From Syntrophobacteraceae bacterium (lineage in GTDB: Bacteria > Desulfobacterota > Syntrophobacteria > Syntrophobacterales > Syntrophobacteraceae), in the NCBI GenBank assembly GCA_025453975.1, contig JALOPI010000004.1, forward strand, positions 42,364 through 106,363: a stretch of DNA of 64,000 nucleotides. Reading direction: 5' to 3'. The notes beneath the pieces were generated by a model. It made no database searches, was not told the origin of the DNA, and saw nothing but the letters and a program-made list of their open reading frames with translations. The position numbers were made by a program, and so were the translations under genes. Below are positions 53,299 to 62,518 of this stretch, in pieces; the stretch's first letter is position 1; every line of letters begins with the position of its first letter.

Positions 53299-53702
53299 TT
53301 ACGGATCCGCGGACGGGATGATCTGCCTCGCGGCATGGGAGCGAGGCATGGGAAGGGGAGAAGAAGGCCGGGGAAGGAGGGGGGAACCCGGCCATCTTCA
53401 GGAGAAGGGTCCCAAAGGTGACTGAATCACCTCCTTGGAACGGCCATCTCCCAACATCATTATAATGCCGGCGGTGAGAATTGGCTGTCATTTCTTGTAT
53501 TTTTCTCAACAGTTTGCTTTTGCTGGTAAAACCTTCTATTGAAATCCAATGTCAAGCCCGGCGAGTGGCCCGACGCACTCCGCGGGCCCTCGTCGCGACG
53601 GATGGCGGGAAATCTCGATTTTCGTCATCACCGGATGCTTCGAGATTGCTCTCTTCGTTACGCTCCGTTGGACATGACAGAAAGAAATTCTCGGACAGCC
53701 TG
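53299..53702. repeat. non-coding gap with an imperfect palindromic repeat at about 53611-53690
   Basis: AATCTCG (53611-53617) pairs with CGAGATT (53641-53647). The following CTCTTCGTTACGCTCCGTTG then GACATGACAG resembles the common dispersed element of the type CGAGATTGCTTCG...CTCGCAATGACAG. The bases from 53299 to 53600 show no supported gene, although 53401-53470 is unusually AT-rich near its end. Confidence 0.4.
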
Positions 53703-54869
53703 CTAATCCCCTGGAGCGCTCATCCGCCCAACGGCTTCGGATAGCTCATGCAGGTGATCCCCCAGACGCTCCGCCAGGTACTCCCCTTCCTCCCTCTCCA
53801 CCATGCCGTCTTCCAGGACCAGCTGCCCGAAAGCCATCCAGTCCTCCCTTGAGAACTGGCGCAGGAGATCCAGAAGGTGATCGGCCGAGGGAAGGGTTTT
53901 GTTGTCGCGGCGCTTGGCAGTCCAGGCCTGAACGAATCCTTCGAGAATCCCCTGGATGCAGTGCGGTCCGGCCCAGGCCAGCTCTCCGGTTCCATCGAGC
54001 CTGTCGAGACGCATGCGGAGACTCAGGTTGAGGATGAAGTGCAGGGCGGCAAGGAACAATGCCCCATCCGATTCGGGGAAATCGCCGAGGGGTCGATACC
54101 CGCGGGCGGTGATGAGCCGGACGCTCAAGGCCTCCCCACATCGAGCGACGACGAAGTCCCCGGCGGCGTGATGCCATGGATAAATCTGGGCGTAAGATTC
54201 CGTATCGAAATAGGCGGTGAGAAGAGCTGAAGCCTCCCGGTAAAGAGCGTGCTCTTCCCGGGGCGTGAGGATGGGCTGGGTGCCGTCCGCTTCCCAGACG
54301 GCGATTCCGAGGCCGCAGGGGATTTGGGGCAGGCGCGTGAGGTGGAATTCGCGGTAGCCTTCGAGCCACTCGGTCACGAGAAGATCCAGTGTGGTCGTCT
54401 TCGCCCCGGGGGACTCGTAGCGCGCCTGGCCCATGAGGATCGGGCGGGGCAGATAGGGGAGGCCGAACCGCTCGTGGAGGTGCTGAAGGAGGGCATGGTC
54501 TGACTGAAGGACCGCTTTCTGGACATCCGTGGAGGCCACATTGACGGCCCATGACAGGGGGCCTTCCGGCAGCTCCACGGTCAGGCGCGCCACCTGGTAC
54601 AGGGCTCCGTGCTTTTCGCTGATGAGGCGGGCTCCACGGATCTCCAGGGGGGCGACGTCCCTCCCCGAGAGGGTCGAAACGGCCTGAAGCAGGGGCGCTC
54701 CCCGGTCTTGTCCGAAGAACCGCGACAGAGCTTCCAGATAGGGTCCGTAATGGAGGAGGGGGGCATCTCCGTCGGGACCCTGGGGGAGGGGGATGGCGGC
54801 GGTTTGCCGTGACAGGGGGATATCGCCCTCGGCGGTGTGAACACACAGTTCCATGGCCCAGTCCATCAT
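53703..54869 (-). CDS. uncharacterised soluble protein
   Basis: The ATG at 54869, nine bases after GGAGGGG (minus strand), gives 388 aa beginning MMDWAMELCVHTAEGDIPLS. The protein has no signal peptide or membrane helix. Recognisable stretches are HYGPYLEALSRFFGQDRGAP, LLVTEWLEGYREFHLTRLPQ and YFDTESYAQIYPWHHAAGDF; the last two vaguely resemble kinase-fold phosphotransferases, but no catalytic motif is present. A longer open frame to 54977 lacks a ribosome binding site. It is divergent from the siroheme decarboxylase gene, with a shared 152-base promoter region. I cannot assign a function. Confidence 0.7.
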   Translation of the reverse strand: MMDWAMELCVHTAEGDIPLSRQTAAIPLPQGPDGDAPLLHYGPYLEALSRFFGQDRGAPLLQAVSTLSGRDVAPLEIRGARLISEKHGALYQVARLTVELPEGPLSWAVNVASTDVQKAVLQSDHALLQHLHERFGLPYLPRPILMGQARYESPGAKTTTLDLLVTEWLEGYREFHLTRLPQIPCGLGIAVWEADGTQPILTPREEHALYREASALLTAYFDTESYAQIYPWHHAAGDFVVARCGEALSVRLITARGYRPLGDFPESDGALFLAALHFILNLSLRMRLDRLDGTGELAWAGPHCIQGILEGFVQAWTAKRRDNKTLPSADHLLDLLRQFSREDWMAFGQLVLEDGMVEREEGEYLAERLGDHLHELSEAVGRMSAPGD

Positions 54870-55021
54870 GTCGCGCTTCCCCTCCGTTGTCCACGGCGAA
54901 TGGCTGTTTACTTTGTGGATGGGTGACGTTAAGGTGAATCCCGTCGCCCAGTCGATCAGCACGAGATTATTGGCCAAAGCAAGGATTCAATCAAGGGACA
55001 CTACGCGCGGGAGCCCAGAAT

Positions 55022-56008
55022 TTGGATTCCATCGACCGAATGCTGCTGGATAGGATACAGCGCAACTTTCCACTGGCGCCGCAGCCCTACCTGGCCCTCT
55101 CCCAAGGCCTCTCCATCACGGAAGAGGATGTTCGGGGACGCATCGCGCAGCTGAAGCGGGAGCGGATCGTTCGTCAGATCAGCGGCATTTTCAACACGGG
55201 CGCCCTGGGGTACCGCAGCAGCCTTGTGGCCATGGCGGTGCCGGCGGAGCACCTGGAGACGACGGCGGCGGTGGTGAATGCTTATCCGGGGGTGAGCCAC
55301 AACTATCTTCGGGAAGCCTCGTACAACATGTGGTACACCATCGCGGTGCCCCCGGGACAGTCCCTGGAGGGGAAAGTGCGGGACTTGGCGCGGGAGTCCG
55401 GCGGCTGGAGCGCCCTGGTGCTACCCGCCGTGAGGAAATACAAGCTGGCGGTGGTCCTGGACCTGCTCGAGGAGGGCGACGCCGAGGCGGCGGAGGAGCG
55501 GGGGCGGATGCCGGCCCTGGAGGCCACCACGGCCTTTCAGCCCATACGGGAGAACGTTCTGGCCGTGCGGGTCGTACAGGAAGATCTTCCCCTGGCTTCC
55601 CATCCATTCGAGGACTGGGCCCATCGGCTGGGCATGAGCGAGCCCTCCCTGCTGGAGCTCCTGGCGGACTGGATGACTCGCGGCTACATGCGACGATTCG
55701 CGGCGGTCCTGAACCATCGCCAGGTCGGTTTCGGGGGGAACGGGATGGTGGTCTGGTCCTGTCCCGAGGAGCGGCTGGATCAGGTGGGCCCGGTTCTGGC
55801 GACTCATCAGGAGGTGAGCCACTGTTACCACCGGCCGGCCTACCCTGAGTGGCCGTACAATCTCTACGCCATGGTTCACGGCCGGACCCGGGAAGACTGT
55901 GAGGTTGCGGCGCGCCGTCTGGGCGCGTCGGTGGATCTGATGGATTATCGCATTCTTTTCAGCAGTCGCGAATTCAAGAAGATACGGCTGAAGCTCTTCT
56001 GGGATTAG
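55022..56008 (+). CDS. siroheme decarboxylase, AhbA-AhbB fused in one chain
   Basis: The 328-aa protein contains two AsnC/Lrp-like halves. The first (MDSIDRMLLDRIQRNFPLAP to about 165) has RIVRQISGIFNTGALGYRSS and NAYPGVSHNYLREASYNMWY. The second (about 185-328) has TRGYMRRFAAVLNHRQVGFG and EVSHCYHRPAYPEWPYNLYA. These are the hallmarks of AhbA and AhbB, normally separate subunits that decarboxylate siroheme to didecarboxysiroheme in the alternative heme pathway of sulfate reducers. Translation starts at TTG (55022) after GGGAG. It shares the siroheme precursor with DsrAB encoded 2.5 kb away. Confidence 0.88.
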   Translation: MDSIDRMLLDRIQRNFPLAPQPYLALSQGLSITEEDVRGRIAQLKRERIVRQISGIFNTGALGYRSSLVAMAVPAEHLETTAAVVNAYPGVSHNYLREASYNMWYTIAVPPGQSLEGKVRDLARESGGWSALVLPAVRKYKLAVVLDLLEEGDAEAAEERGRMPALEATTAFQPIRENVLAVRVVQEDLPLASHPFEDWAHRLGMSEPSLLELLADWMTRGYMRRFAAVLNHRQVGFGGNGMVVWSCPEERLDQVGPVLATHQEVSHCYHRPAYPEWPYNLYAMVHGRTREDCEVAARRLGASVDLMDYRILFSSREFKKIRLKLFWD

Positions 56009-56072
56009 CTTTCCAGGCTCCAGACTCGGAAGAGATGGGGGGGCCGTGCGGGAACGACGGGAAAGGTGAGCC

Positions 56073-56432
56073 ATGGCAGGGGATAAAGAGGAAAGACAGG
56101 ATAAAGAGGAGTACGAGATCCGGAAGAAGGCCATCTTCGATTCCATGGCCCAGCGCGGACGGGAGCGGATCCTGAGGATCGGGTATGAGAACTGGGATCC
56201 TTTTCAGCAGCCCAAGGATCCCAGGGAGCGGATCTTCAGCCCCATATCCCAGCAGTCCATGGCGATGGTCGATGAGTTCTACAGGGCGGCGGGATTGAGC
56301 AAGGAGTCGGTTTCCCTCCACAAGGAGCTTTTCGAGCTGTGCCGGGGGCTCCTCATGGAGGAAAGCCGCGCCAGGGCCATTTTTGACCTCTGCCTGTGGC
56401 TCAAGGAAAAGGGGCTGCCCCGGACCGGCTGA
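56073..56432 (+). CDS. small conserved-looking protein downstream of siroheme decarboxylase
   Basis: The 119-aa protein is highly charged and helical: KEEYEIRKKAIFDSMAQRGR then ILRIGYENWDPFQQPKDPRE, and a C-terminal segment with two cysteines (FELCRGLLMEESRARAIFDL then CLWL). GAAAGGTGAGCC precedes the ATG. It starts 64 bases after the siroheme decarboxylase gene on the same strand, so it may be cotranscribed with it. I recognise no domain; the cysteines do not form a canonical metal site. Confidence 0.7.
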   Translation: MAGDKEERQDKEEYEIRKKAIFDSMAQRGRERILRIGYENWDPFQQPKDPRERIFSPISQQSMAMVDEFYRAAGLSKESVSLHKELFELCRGLLMEESRARAIFDLCLWLKEKGLPRTG

Positions 56433-56629
56433 GGGCTCCAGCTCCTCCCCTCCACAAGGATTTCGGATCCCCCGGACCCTGCTGGGGACGGTCCACAGAC
56501 CGCCGGCAGCGGCCAGGTCCAGGGGGGTCGGGCCAGACCGTTCATCACGCTCGAGATAGCTTGCGCAAGGGGAGGGCTGATCCCTCATCGGGCGCTCCAG
56601 CGCATTTCGCACCATTCCCCAGGCTCAGC

Positions 56630-57133
56630 TCATTCCCGGTCCGGGAATCCGTCTTCGGACCCCACCTCGCACGGCCGAAGGTATTCGAGCTCGTCCTGGC
56701 TCGCCGGACGTACATGAGCCACGGTGACGTGGTAAAGGAGATCCTTTCCGGCCAGGGGATGGTTGAAGTCGAGGTCCACCCACTCGTCCGTCTTGTCGAG
56801 CACATGATAGCTGTACTGAGCCTGGGTCTGCTCGTTACGGGCGAGCATCCATTTTCCGGCCTCGAGCTTCCTCCCCTCCGGAAACTCAGAGAAGTGCCGC
56901 CGGTGGACCTGGCCCGGATCCCGGGGTCCGAAGGCCTGGCTGGCCGGGATGGTGAAATCACGTGTCTCTCCGGCGCTCATCCCCAGCAGTCTTTGCTCCA
57001 GGGCGGGGAGGACCTGGTTGTATCCCACGATGAAATTGAGGGAAACCGGTCCGTTCTCGCCCTTCACGAAGCTTCCGTCGGGCAGTCGGACGGTGTATTC
57101 CAGGATGACGAAGGTGTTGGGACCGATTCTCAT
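56630..57133 (-). CDS. FKBP-type peptidyl-prolyl isomerase, SlyD-like
   Basis: The 167-aa cytosolic protein shows FVILEYTVRLPDGSFVKGEN, then NFIVGYNQVLPALEQRLLGM and SAGETRDFTIPASQAFGPRD, the SlyD/FKBP catalytic half with an inserted-in-flap domain, and VDLDFNHPLAGKDLLYHVTV, the conserved DxNHPLAGK motif. The metal-binding C-terminal tail of E. coli SlyD is absent. It folds proline-containing substrates and acts as a chaperone. It overlaps the TPR gene by four bases (ATGA). Confidence 0.9.
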   Translation of the reverse strand: MRIGPNTFVILEYTVRLPDGSFVKGENGPVSLNFIVGYNQVLPALEQRLLGMSAGETRDFTIPASQAFGPRDPGQVHRRHFSEFPEGRKLEAGKWMLARNEQTQAQYSYHVLDKTDEWVDLDFNHPLAGKDLLYHVTVAHVRPASQDELEYLRPCEVGSEDGFPDRE

Positions 57134-57783
57134 GCCGGTTCTTCAACCCCCAGGGTGCTCCAGTCGGCGGCCGTTTCAGGATCCACGGGATAGCCCAGGC
57201 TGACGGCCCTGTCGAAATGGGAGCGGGCTTCCTGAAGGCGTCCCTCCATGCGGAGAGCCACGGCCAGGTTGTGATGAGCCGGAGCGAAGCTGGGGTTCAG
57301 CTCCAGGACGGCCCGGGAGGCTTGGGCGCAGCCCTGGCTGTTCCCGGTGTGGAGGTAAGCGGCCGAGAGGGTGTTGTAAGCCTGGGCCGAGCCGGGCATG
57401 AGCTCCATGGCCCGGCTGCTGCTGGCGATGGCCTTCTCGTACTGGCCCTGCTGCAGGTAGGCGACCCCGAGGTTGCCGTGGGCCATGTGGAGACCGGGGT
57501 CCAGCTCCACCGCGCGAAGATTGGCCTGGATGCACGCATCGAGATCGCCCTTGCGCAGATAGAGCCAGCCGAGGTTGATGTGGGCCTGGGTGAGCTTCGG
57601 GTCGCATTCGACGGCCTGCTTCATCTCGGAGAGCGCCTCCTCGATCTGCCCTTTTTGAGCATAGGCAACACCCAGGTTGTAGTGCAGCGTGGCGGACTGG
57701 GGCTCGAAAAACAGGCTTTCCTTCAGAAACTTGATGTGAAGGTTGAGCTTGGCGGTGGTATCCTTGTCCAGCGTTTGCATCAT
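57130..57783 (-). CDS. tetratricopeptide repeat protein
   Basis: The 217-aa protein consists of about five to six TPR units: ATLHYNLGVAYAQKGQIEEA, TQAHINLGWLYLRKGDLDAC, HMAHGNLGVAYLQQGQYEKA, AQAYNTLSAAYLHTGNSQGC and APAHHNLAVALRMEGRLQEA. There is no signal peptide, so it acts in the cytosol as a protein-interaction scaffold. Its coupling with the FKBP chaperone gene (four-base overlap) suggests a shared role in folding or assembly. Confidence 0.9.
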   Translation of the reverse strand: MMQTLDKDTTAKLNLHIKFLKESLFFEPQSATLHYNLGVAYAQKGQIEEALSEMKQAVECDPKLTQAHINLGWLYLRKGDLDACIQANLRAVELDPGLHMAHGNLGVAYLQQGQYEKAIASSSRAMELMPGSAQAYNTLSAAYLHTGNSQGCAQASRAVLELNPSFAPAHHNLAVALRMEGRLQEARSHFDRAVSLGYPVDPETAADWSTLGVEEPA

Positions 57784-57954
57784 GCGATTCGCTCCATTCT
57801 GCCGGCGCCGTGCTGTGATGGGTCGGGCTTGAGGTGGCGGTCGGGTCGGGAGGAGTTGTAACAGCAGGCCGAGGTGACTGTCAAGGGAGGTCGAAAAGCC
57901 CGGAAATCAAGGCTCTGAGCGGGCTTTGGTGCTGATTTCTCAGGGACTTTTTTA

Positions 57955-57983
57955 TTGACAAAGGCAGGATAGCGCGCTATGCA
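57955..57983 (+). promoter_or_regulatory. candidate promoter of the dsr operon
   Basis: TTGACA (57955-57960), a 17-base spacer and TATGCA (57978-57983) give a good sigma-70-type pair. It lies 103 bases upstream of dsrD. The intervening leader is AT-rich (TTGAATTTTAAGTAATTTAA) and ends in AAGGAGG before the ATG. The bases 57784-57954 contain no gene. Confidence 0.6.
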
Positions 57984-58085
57984 GCAAAGTGAATCGTTTC
58001 ACGTTTTCAGCTCCAGAGGGTGGACAGGGACTGGATTCCTGTTGAATTTTAAGTAATTTAAGGCTTTCCCTTTAAGGAGGACATC

Positions 58086-58325
58086 ATGAGCCAGGAAGCA
58101 AAGGACAAGATCATCGAATGGGTCAAGCAGCAAAAGAAAACCAAGCACTATTTCAACGACCTTTGCAAGGCTGTTCCCGAGATCAAGATGATGGCGGCCA
58201 AAAAGATCGTCAATGAGCTGGTCAACGAGGGGAAGCTCAAATATTGGTCCAGCGGCAGCACCACCATGTACATGCTCCCCAGCGAAGGCGATGTAGCCAG
58301 GGAAGAGCATGGCATGAACGAGTAG
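58086..58325 (+). CDS. dsrD: dissimilatory sulfite reductase D
   Basis: The 79-aa product reads EAKDKIIEWVKQQKKTKHYF, then KMMAAKKIVNELVNEGKLKY and SSGSTTMYMLP, matching the DsrD winged-helix fold. DsrD is conserved in sulfate reducers and is reported to act as an activator of DsrAB rather than as a DNA-binding regulator. It lies upstream of dsrA, whereas the usual order is dsrA-dsrB-dsrD. AAGGAGG precedes the start at an optimal distance. Confidence 0.95.
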   Translation: MSQEAKDKIIEWVKQQKKTKHYFNDLCKAVPEIKMMAAKKIVNELVNEGKLKYWSSGSTTMYMLPSEGDVAREEHGMNE

Positions 58326-58345
58326 CGGATGCCGCGGCCTGGCTT

Positions 58346-58366
58346 GGCGGGCCTGCGCTGCCCGCC
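58346..58366 (+). promoter_or_regulatory. hairpin between dsrD and dsrA
   Basis: GGCGGGC (58346-58352) pairs exactly with GCCCGCC (58360-58366) around CTGCGCT. No U-tract follows, so it is unlikely to be a full terminator. It may stabilise or attenuate the transcript so that dsrD and dsrAB are made in different amounts. The remaining 200 bases to dsrA hold no gene and no promoter I would call. Confidence 0.4.
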
Positions 58367-58573
58367 GGAGAGCCTGTGTCTGGATGAGTCAAATAGGGCC
58401 TTCGTGTGAGACGGGGTCCTGGTCGGATATGGCCTGCGATTCATGGTCCCGGGCGACAGATGACCATCATTGCGGAAGGAGGTGACGGGGGGAGATCGAT
58501 TCTAGCGGACACTTGGGGCAGATCAACGATAGCTGCATAACTGACGAGCAACTGGTCTATGGAGGTTAATGGA

Positions 58574-59848
58574 ATGGCGCTTAAGCATGCAACTCCCTTG
58601 CTGGATGAGTTGGAAAAAGGGCCATGGCCGAGCTTTGTGACGGACATGAAGCGGATCGCGGCCAGAAAGCCCATGTGTGAGGATTGGCTCGGGCTCATGG
58701 AAATGTCTTTCCGGGACAAGGAAGGCCACTGGAAGCACGGTGGTATCGTGGGTGTTTTCGGTTACGGCGGTGGCGTCATCGGCCGTTACTGCGACCGTCC
58801 CGACCTCTTCCCCGGCGTGGCCCACTTCCACACGGTGCGCGTCAATCAGCCCGCCAGCAAGTTCTACAACACGGAAATCCTCCGCCGAATCTGCGATCTT
58901 TGGGAGGAGAAGGGCAGTGGCGTCACCAATATGCACGGCTCCACGGGAGACATCATCCTCCTGGGGACCACGACGGATCAGCTGGAGCCGCTCTTCTACG
59001 AGCTGACCCACGATCTGGGCATGGACCTCGGCGGGTCGGGCTCCAACATGAGGACCCCCGAAGGCTGCCTGGGCAAGGCGCGTTGTGAATGGTCCTGCAT
59101 CGACACCCAGGACATCATTTACGACATCACCATGCAGTACCAGGATGCCCTGCATCGGCCGATGTTCCCCTACAAGTTCAAGTTCAAGTGCTCCGGCTGC
59201 GCCTGCGACTGCGTGGCCGCCATCGCGCGCGCCGACTGCTCCATCATCGGAACGTGGCGTGACAATATCCAGATCGACCAGGAAGCCGTCCGGGCCTATG
59301 TCGGCGGCGAGTTCGCGGTCCACGGCGGCGCCGGCGGAGAAGGCAAGCGCGCCCTCGACATGACCACGGAAGTCCTCGATCGCTGCCCCACCCGCTGCAT
59401 GGAATGGGATGGCAAGAGCCTCAAGATCTGGGATGAGGACTGCACGCGCTGCATGCATTGCATCCGCGTCATGCCCCGGGCTCTCCGGCCCGGCAAGGAC
59501 ACCGGCGCGACGGTCCTGGTGGGCGCCAAGGCCCCGATCCTCGAAGGCGCGCAGCTCTCCAGCGTGGTGATCCCGTTCATCAAGATGGAGCCGCCCTACG
59601 AGGAGTTCCACTCCTTCGTGGAGAAGCTGTGGGATTACTGGATGGAAAACGGCAAGAACCGCGAGCGGTTGGGCGAGCTCATTCAGCGCATGGGTCTGCG
59701 CGAGTTCCTCAAGGCCACCGAGCTCACTCCGGATCCGCGCATGGTCAATACGCCGCGCTACAACCCCTACATTTTCTACGATCCAGAAACGGTACCCGGG
59801 GGCTGGGAGCACGACGCCAAAGCATACCGTGAACGACATCAGGCCTAG
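58574..59848 (+). CDS. dsrA: dissimilatory sulfite reductase, alpha subunit
   Basis: The 424-aa subunit starts at the ATG at 58574, eight bases after GGAGGT; an ATG at 58559 lies on that site and is unlikely. The start [20 protein letters not shown] is typical of DsrA. The siroheme-[4Fe-4S] ligands are in [13 protein letters not shown] (CX5C) and SGCACDC (CX3C). The ferredoxin-type domain has [10 protein letters not shown] and [15 protein letters not shown]. With DsrB it forms the alpha2beta2 enzyme that reduces sulfite to the DsrC-bound trisulfide. Eleven bases separate it from dsrB. Confidence 0.98.
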   Translation: MALKHATPLLDELEKGPWPSFVTDMKRIAARKPMCEDWLGLMEMSFRDKEGHWKHGGIVGVFGYGGGVIGRYCDRPDLFPGVAHFHTVRVNQPASKFYNTEILRRICDLWEEKGSGVTNMHGSTGDIILLGTTTDQLEPLFYELTHDLGMDLGGSGSNMRTPEGCLGKARCEWSCIDTQDIIYDITMQYQDALHRPMFPYKFKFKCSGCACDCVAAIARADCSIIGTWRDNIQIDQEAVRAYVGGEFAVHGGAGGEGKRALDMTTEVLDRCPTRCMEWDGKSLKIWDEDCTRCMHCIRVMPRALRPGKDTGATVLVGAKAPILEGAQLSSVVIPFIKMEPPYEEFHSFVEKLWDYWMENGKNRERLGELIQRMGLREFLKATELTPDPRMVNTPRYNPYIFYDPETVPGGWEHDAKAYRERHQA

Positions 59849-59859
59849 GAGGAGTAAAG

Positions 59860-60960
59860 ATGCCTTTCGATCCCAACAATATCATGGCAGATCGCATCAC
59901 CGATATCGGGCCGCCCAAGTATGACAGTTTCTGGCCCCCCATCGTCAAGGACAACTACGGTAAGTGGAAGTACCACGAGATTCTGGAGCCCGGCGTGCTG
60001 GTGCACGTTTCCGAGACGGGCGCCGAGCTCTTCTCCGTTCGCGTGGGCGCGGCCCGGCTCATCACCGTGGATCTCATCCGCGACATGTGCGACATCGCCG
60101 ACAAGTATTGCGGCGGGTATCTGCGCTGGACCACCCGTAACAATGTCGAGTTCCTGGTCAGCGACAAGTCCAAGCTGCAGCCGCTCCTGGACGACCTGAG
60201 GAGCCGCGGCAACTGGTTCCCCGTCGGCGGGACCGGCAACAGCATCACCAACATCGTTCATACCCAGGGCTGGGCTCACTGCCACACCCCCGCCATCGAC
60301 GCATCGGGCGTGGTGAAGGCCGTCATGGACGATCTGTTCGAGTACTTCGGTTCCCACAAGCTGCCGGCCCAGGTGCGCATCGCCCTGGCCTGCTGCCTCA
60401 ACATGTGCGGCGCCGTTCACTGCTCGGACATCGCCATCCTGGGTGTTCACCGCAAGCCGCCCTTCATCGAGCATGAGCGCGTGCAGAATGTGTGCGAGAT
60501 CCCGCTGGTCATCGCGGCTTGCCCCACGGCCGCCATCAAGCCCAAGAAGATGGGCGAGCTCAAAAGCATCGAGATCAACAACGCTCGCTGCATGTTCTGC
60601 GGCAACTGCTACACCATGTGTCCGGCTCTGCCCCTCGCCAACTGTGACGGCGACGGCATCGCCCTGTGGGTTGGCGGCAAGGTGTCCAACGTCACCTCCG
60701 CCCCCATGTTCTCCAAACTGGCGGTGCCCTTCATCCCCAACGAGCCGCCACGCTGGCCCACCACGGTCAAGGCCATCCGGAAGATGGTGGAAGCCTATGC
60801 CGCTGGGGCCCGCCGCTACGAGCGTATCGGCGAATGGATCAATCGCATCGGCTGGGAGCGCTTCTTCGAGAAGACCGGCCTCGAGTTTGGCCACGAGCAC
60901 ATCGATGATTACCGGCTGGCCATGACCACCTGGAGAACCACGACCCAGTTCAAGTTCTAG
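59860..60960 (+). CDS. dsrB: dissimilatory sulfite reductase, beta subunit
   Basis: The 366-aa protein begins [20 protein letters not shown] and contains [20 protein letters not shown], the catalytic siroheme cluster region [17 protein letters not shown] (CCX3C), ACPTAAIKP and the ferredoxin cluster [16 protein letters not shown]. DsrB carries the active siroheme in characterised enzymes. AGGAGTAAAG precedes the ATG. The subunit ends 31 bases before dsrN in the same operon. Confidence 0.98.
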   Translation: MPFDPNNIMADRITDIGPPKYDSFWPPIVKDNYGKWKYHEILEPGVLVHVSETGAELFSVRVGAARLITVDLIRDMCDIADKYCGGYLRWTTRNNVEFLVSDKSKLQPLLDDLRSRGNWFPVGGTGNSITNIVHTQGWAHCHTPAIDASGVVKAVMDDLFEYFGSHKLPAQVRIALACCLNMCGAVHCSDIAILGVHRKPPFIEHERVQNVCEIPLVIAACPTAAIKPKKMGELKSIEINNARCMFCGNCYTMCPALPLANCDGDGIALWVGGKVSNVTSAPMFSKLAVPFIPNEPPRWPTTVKAIRKMVEAYAAGARRYERIGEWINRIGWERFFEKTGLEFGHEHIDDYRLAMTTWRTTTQFKF

Positions 60961-60991
60961 CTCCTTTGACCTATCCACGGGAGGCGCGGCC

Positions 60992-62494
60992 ATGAGCCAT
61001 GCGGCCGCGCCTCCCCTCAGAGAGTGGTTTTCGATGGTATGTAACAAACCGCGGCTGATGATTGCTGCGCTGAGAGGCGGATCGGGCAAGACCGTGGTCT
61101 CTCTGGGGCTCATGGCGGCGTGGCGCTTGAATCGCGGCCTGCGGGTGGTTCCCTTCAAAAAGGGGCCTGATTATATCGATGCCAGCTGGCTTTCCACGGC
61201 AGCCCGGCATCCCTGTTATAATCTGGACCCATATCTGATGCAGCCCAACGAAATCCTCGCCTCGTTCATCAGGCGCTCCGAAGCGGGGCATCTCAGCCTG
61301 ATCGAGGGAAATCGAGGTCTGTACGACGGCGTGGATGTTCAAGGCAGTTTTTCCACCGCCGAGCTCGCCAAGCTCCTTGGGGCCCCCGTCATTCTGGTAT
61401 TGGACGCCACCAAGGTGACACGCACCGCCGCGGCCATGGTTCTGGGCTGTCAGCAGATGGATCGCGAGGTTTCCATTGCGGGCGTCATCCTGAACCAGGT
61501 GGCCGGGAGACGCCACGAGACCGTGGCGCGCGGCGCCATCGAGACGTATTGCCGTGTGCCCGTCGTGGGGGTGATCCCCAAGGACGTGCACAATTTTTTT
61601 CCCGAGCGGCATCTGGGGCTGGTTCCACCCCAGGAGTCCCGGGACGCGGCGGCCTCCATGGAGCTGGCCGCCGCGAGAATGACGGAGAACGTTGACCTGG
61701 ACCGCCTCTGGGAGATCGCCTCCGGTGCTCTCACCCTGGGGCTTCCGGTCGGTGTTTTCGATCAGGATACGGTGTCGCGCCGCGCGGTTCAGCCTGTCAT
61801 CGGTGTCGTTCGCGACGCCGCCTTCCAGTTCTACTACCCGGAAAACATCGAGGTACTCAAGGAGCTGGGGGCGAAGGTGGTGGAGATATCGAGTTTTGAG
61901 TCCAGGGGGTTACCGGTCCTGGATGCGCTTTACATCGGGGGAGGTTTTCCCGAGACTCATCTCGAGATCCTCGCCGGCAATGCGGTATTCAGGGAATCGG
62001 TCCGGGCGGAAGTGGACCGGGGCCTGCCGGTCTATGCCGAGTGCGGCGGATTGATGTTTTTATGTCGTTCCATCTCCGGCCGGGAGGGCAGGTTTCCCAT
62101 GGCTGGAGTCTTCCCCCACGACGTGGTGATGGAAGCGAAGCCCCAGGGGCATGGATACACTCGATGCGAGTGTACAGGCGAAAATCCTTTTTTCGCCAAG
62201 GGAGAGACGTTCAAGGGCCATGAATTCCACTACTCCAGGCTGGTGGATGGCGAAAAAGCCGGGCCTTTCGTCTTTAGACTCGTCAAGGGGCACGGAATCA
62301 TTGCAGGGTGGGATGGAATGTGCTATAAGCGCGCCCTGGCCTGTTATTCCCACATTCACGCCGTGGGGAATACTCGCTGGGCAGGCGCGATGATCGCGGC
62401 CGCCCTGGCCTATCGCCAGGAGCGGCATCACGCTGCGTTGGATCGCCGAGCCGATCCGGATGGAAGGGCCTCGGTATTGTTAGGATATTCGTGA
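60992..62494 (+). CDS. dsrN: CobB/CbiA-type glutamine amidotransferase, DsrN (siroheme amidation)
   Basis: The 500-aa protein is a cobyrinate a,c-diamide synthase homologue: ATP-binding MIAALRGGSGKTVVSLGLMA, GPDYIDASWLS, IEGNRGLYDG, and a C-terminal class I glutamine amidotransferase with the nucleophile C351 in YAECGGLMFL and the histidine motif GHEFHYSRL. In dsr loci this homologue is called DsrN and is proposed to amidate siroheme to siro(heme)amide for DsrAB. Its position between dsrB and dsrC supports that over a role in cobalamin synthesis. A start at a later in-frame methionine is possible. Confidence 0.92.
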   Translation: MSHAAAPPLREWFSMVCNKPRLMIAALRGGSGKTVVSLGLMAAWRLNRGLRVVPFKKGPDYIDASWLSTAARHPCYNLDPYLMQPNEILASFIRRSEAGHLSLIEGNRGLYDGVDVQGSFSTAELAKLLGAPVILVLDATKVTRTAAAMVLGCQQMDREVSIAGVILNQVAGRRHETVARGAIETYCRVPVVGVIPKDVHNFFPERHLGLVPPQESRDAAASMELAAARMTENVDLDRLWEIASGALTLGLPVGVFDQDTVSRRAVQPVIGVVRDAAFQFYYPENIEVLKELGAKVVEISSFESRGLPVLDALYIGGGFPETHLEILAGNAVFRESVRAEVDRGLPVYAECGGLMFLCRSISGREGRFPMAGVFPHDVVMEAKPQGHGYTRCECTGENPFFAKGETFKGHEFHYSRLVDGEKAGPFVFRLVKGHGIIAGWDGMCYKRALACYSHIHAVGNTRWAGAMIAAALAYRQERHHAALDRRADPDGRASVLLGYS

Positions 62495-62518
62495 AGTTCC
62501 TAAAAGGAGGTATTCTCA

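Noticed and set aside
60992..62494. Cobyrinate a,c-diamide synthase for cobalamin synthesis.
   Set aside because: The domain architecture is the same, but the position between dsrB and dsrC with no other cob/cbi genes favours DsrN; a cobalamin role is not fully excluded.
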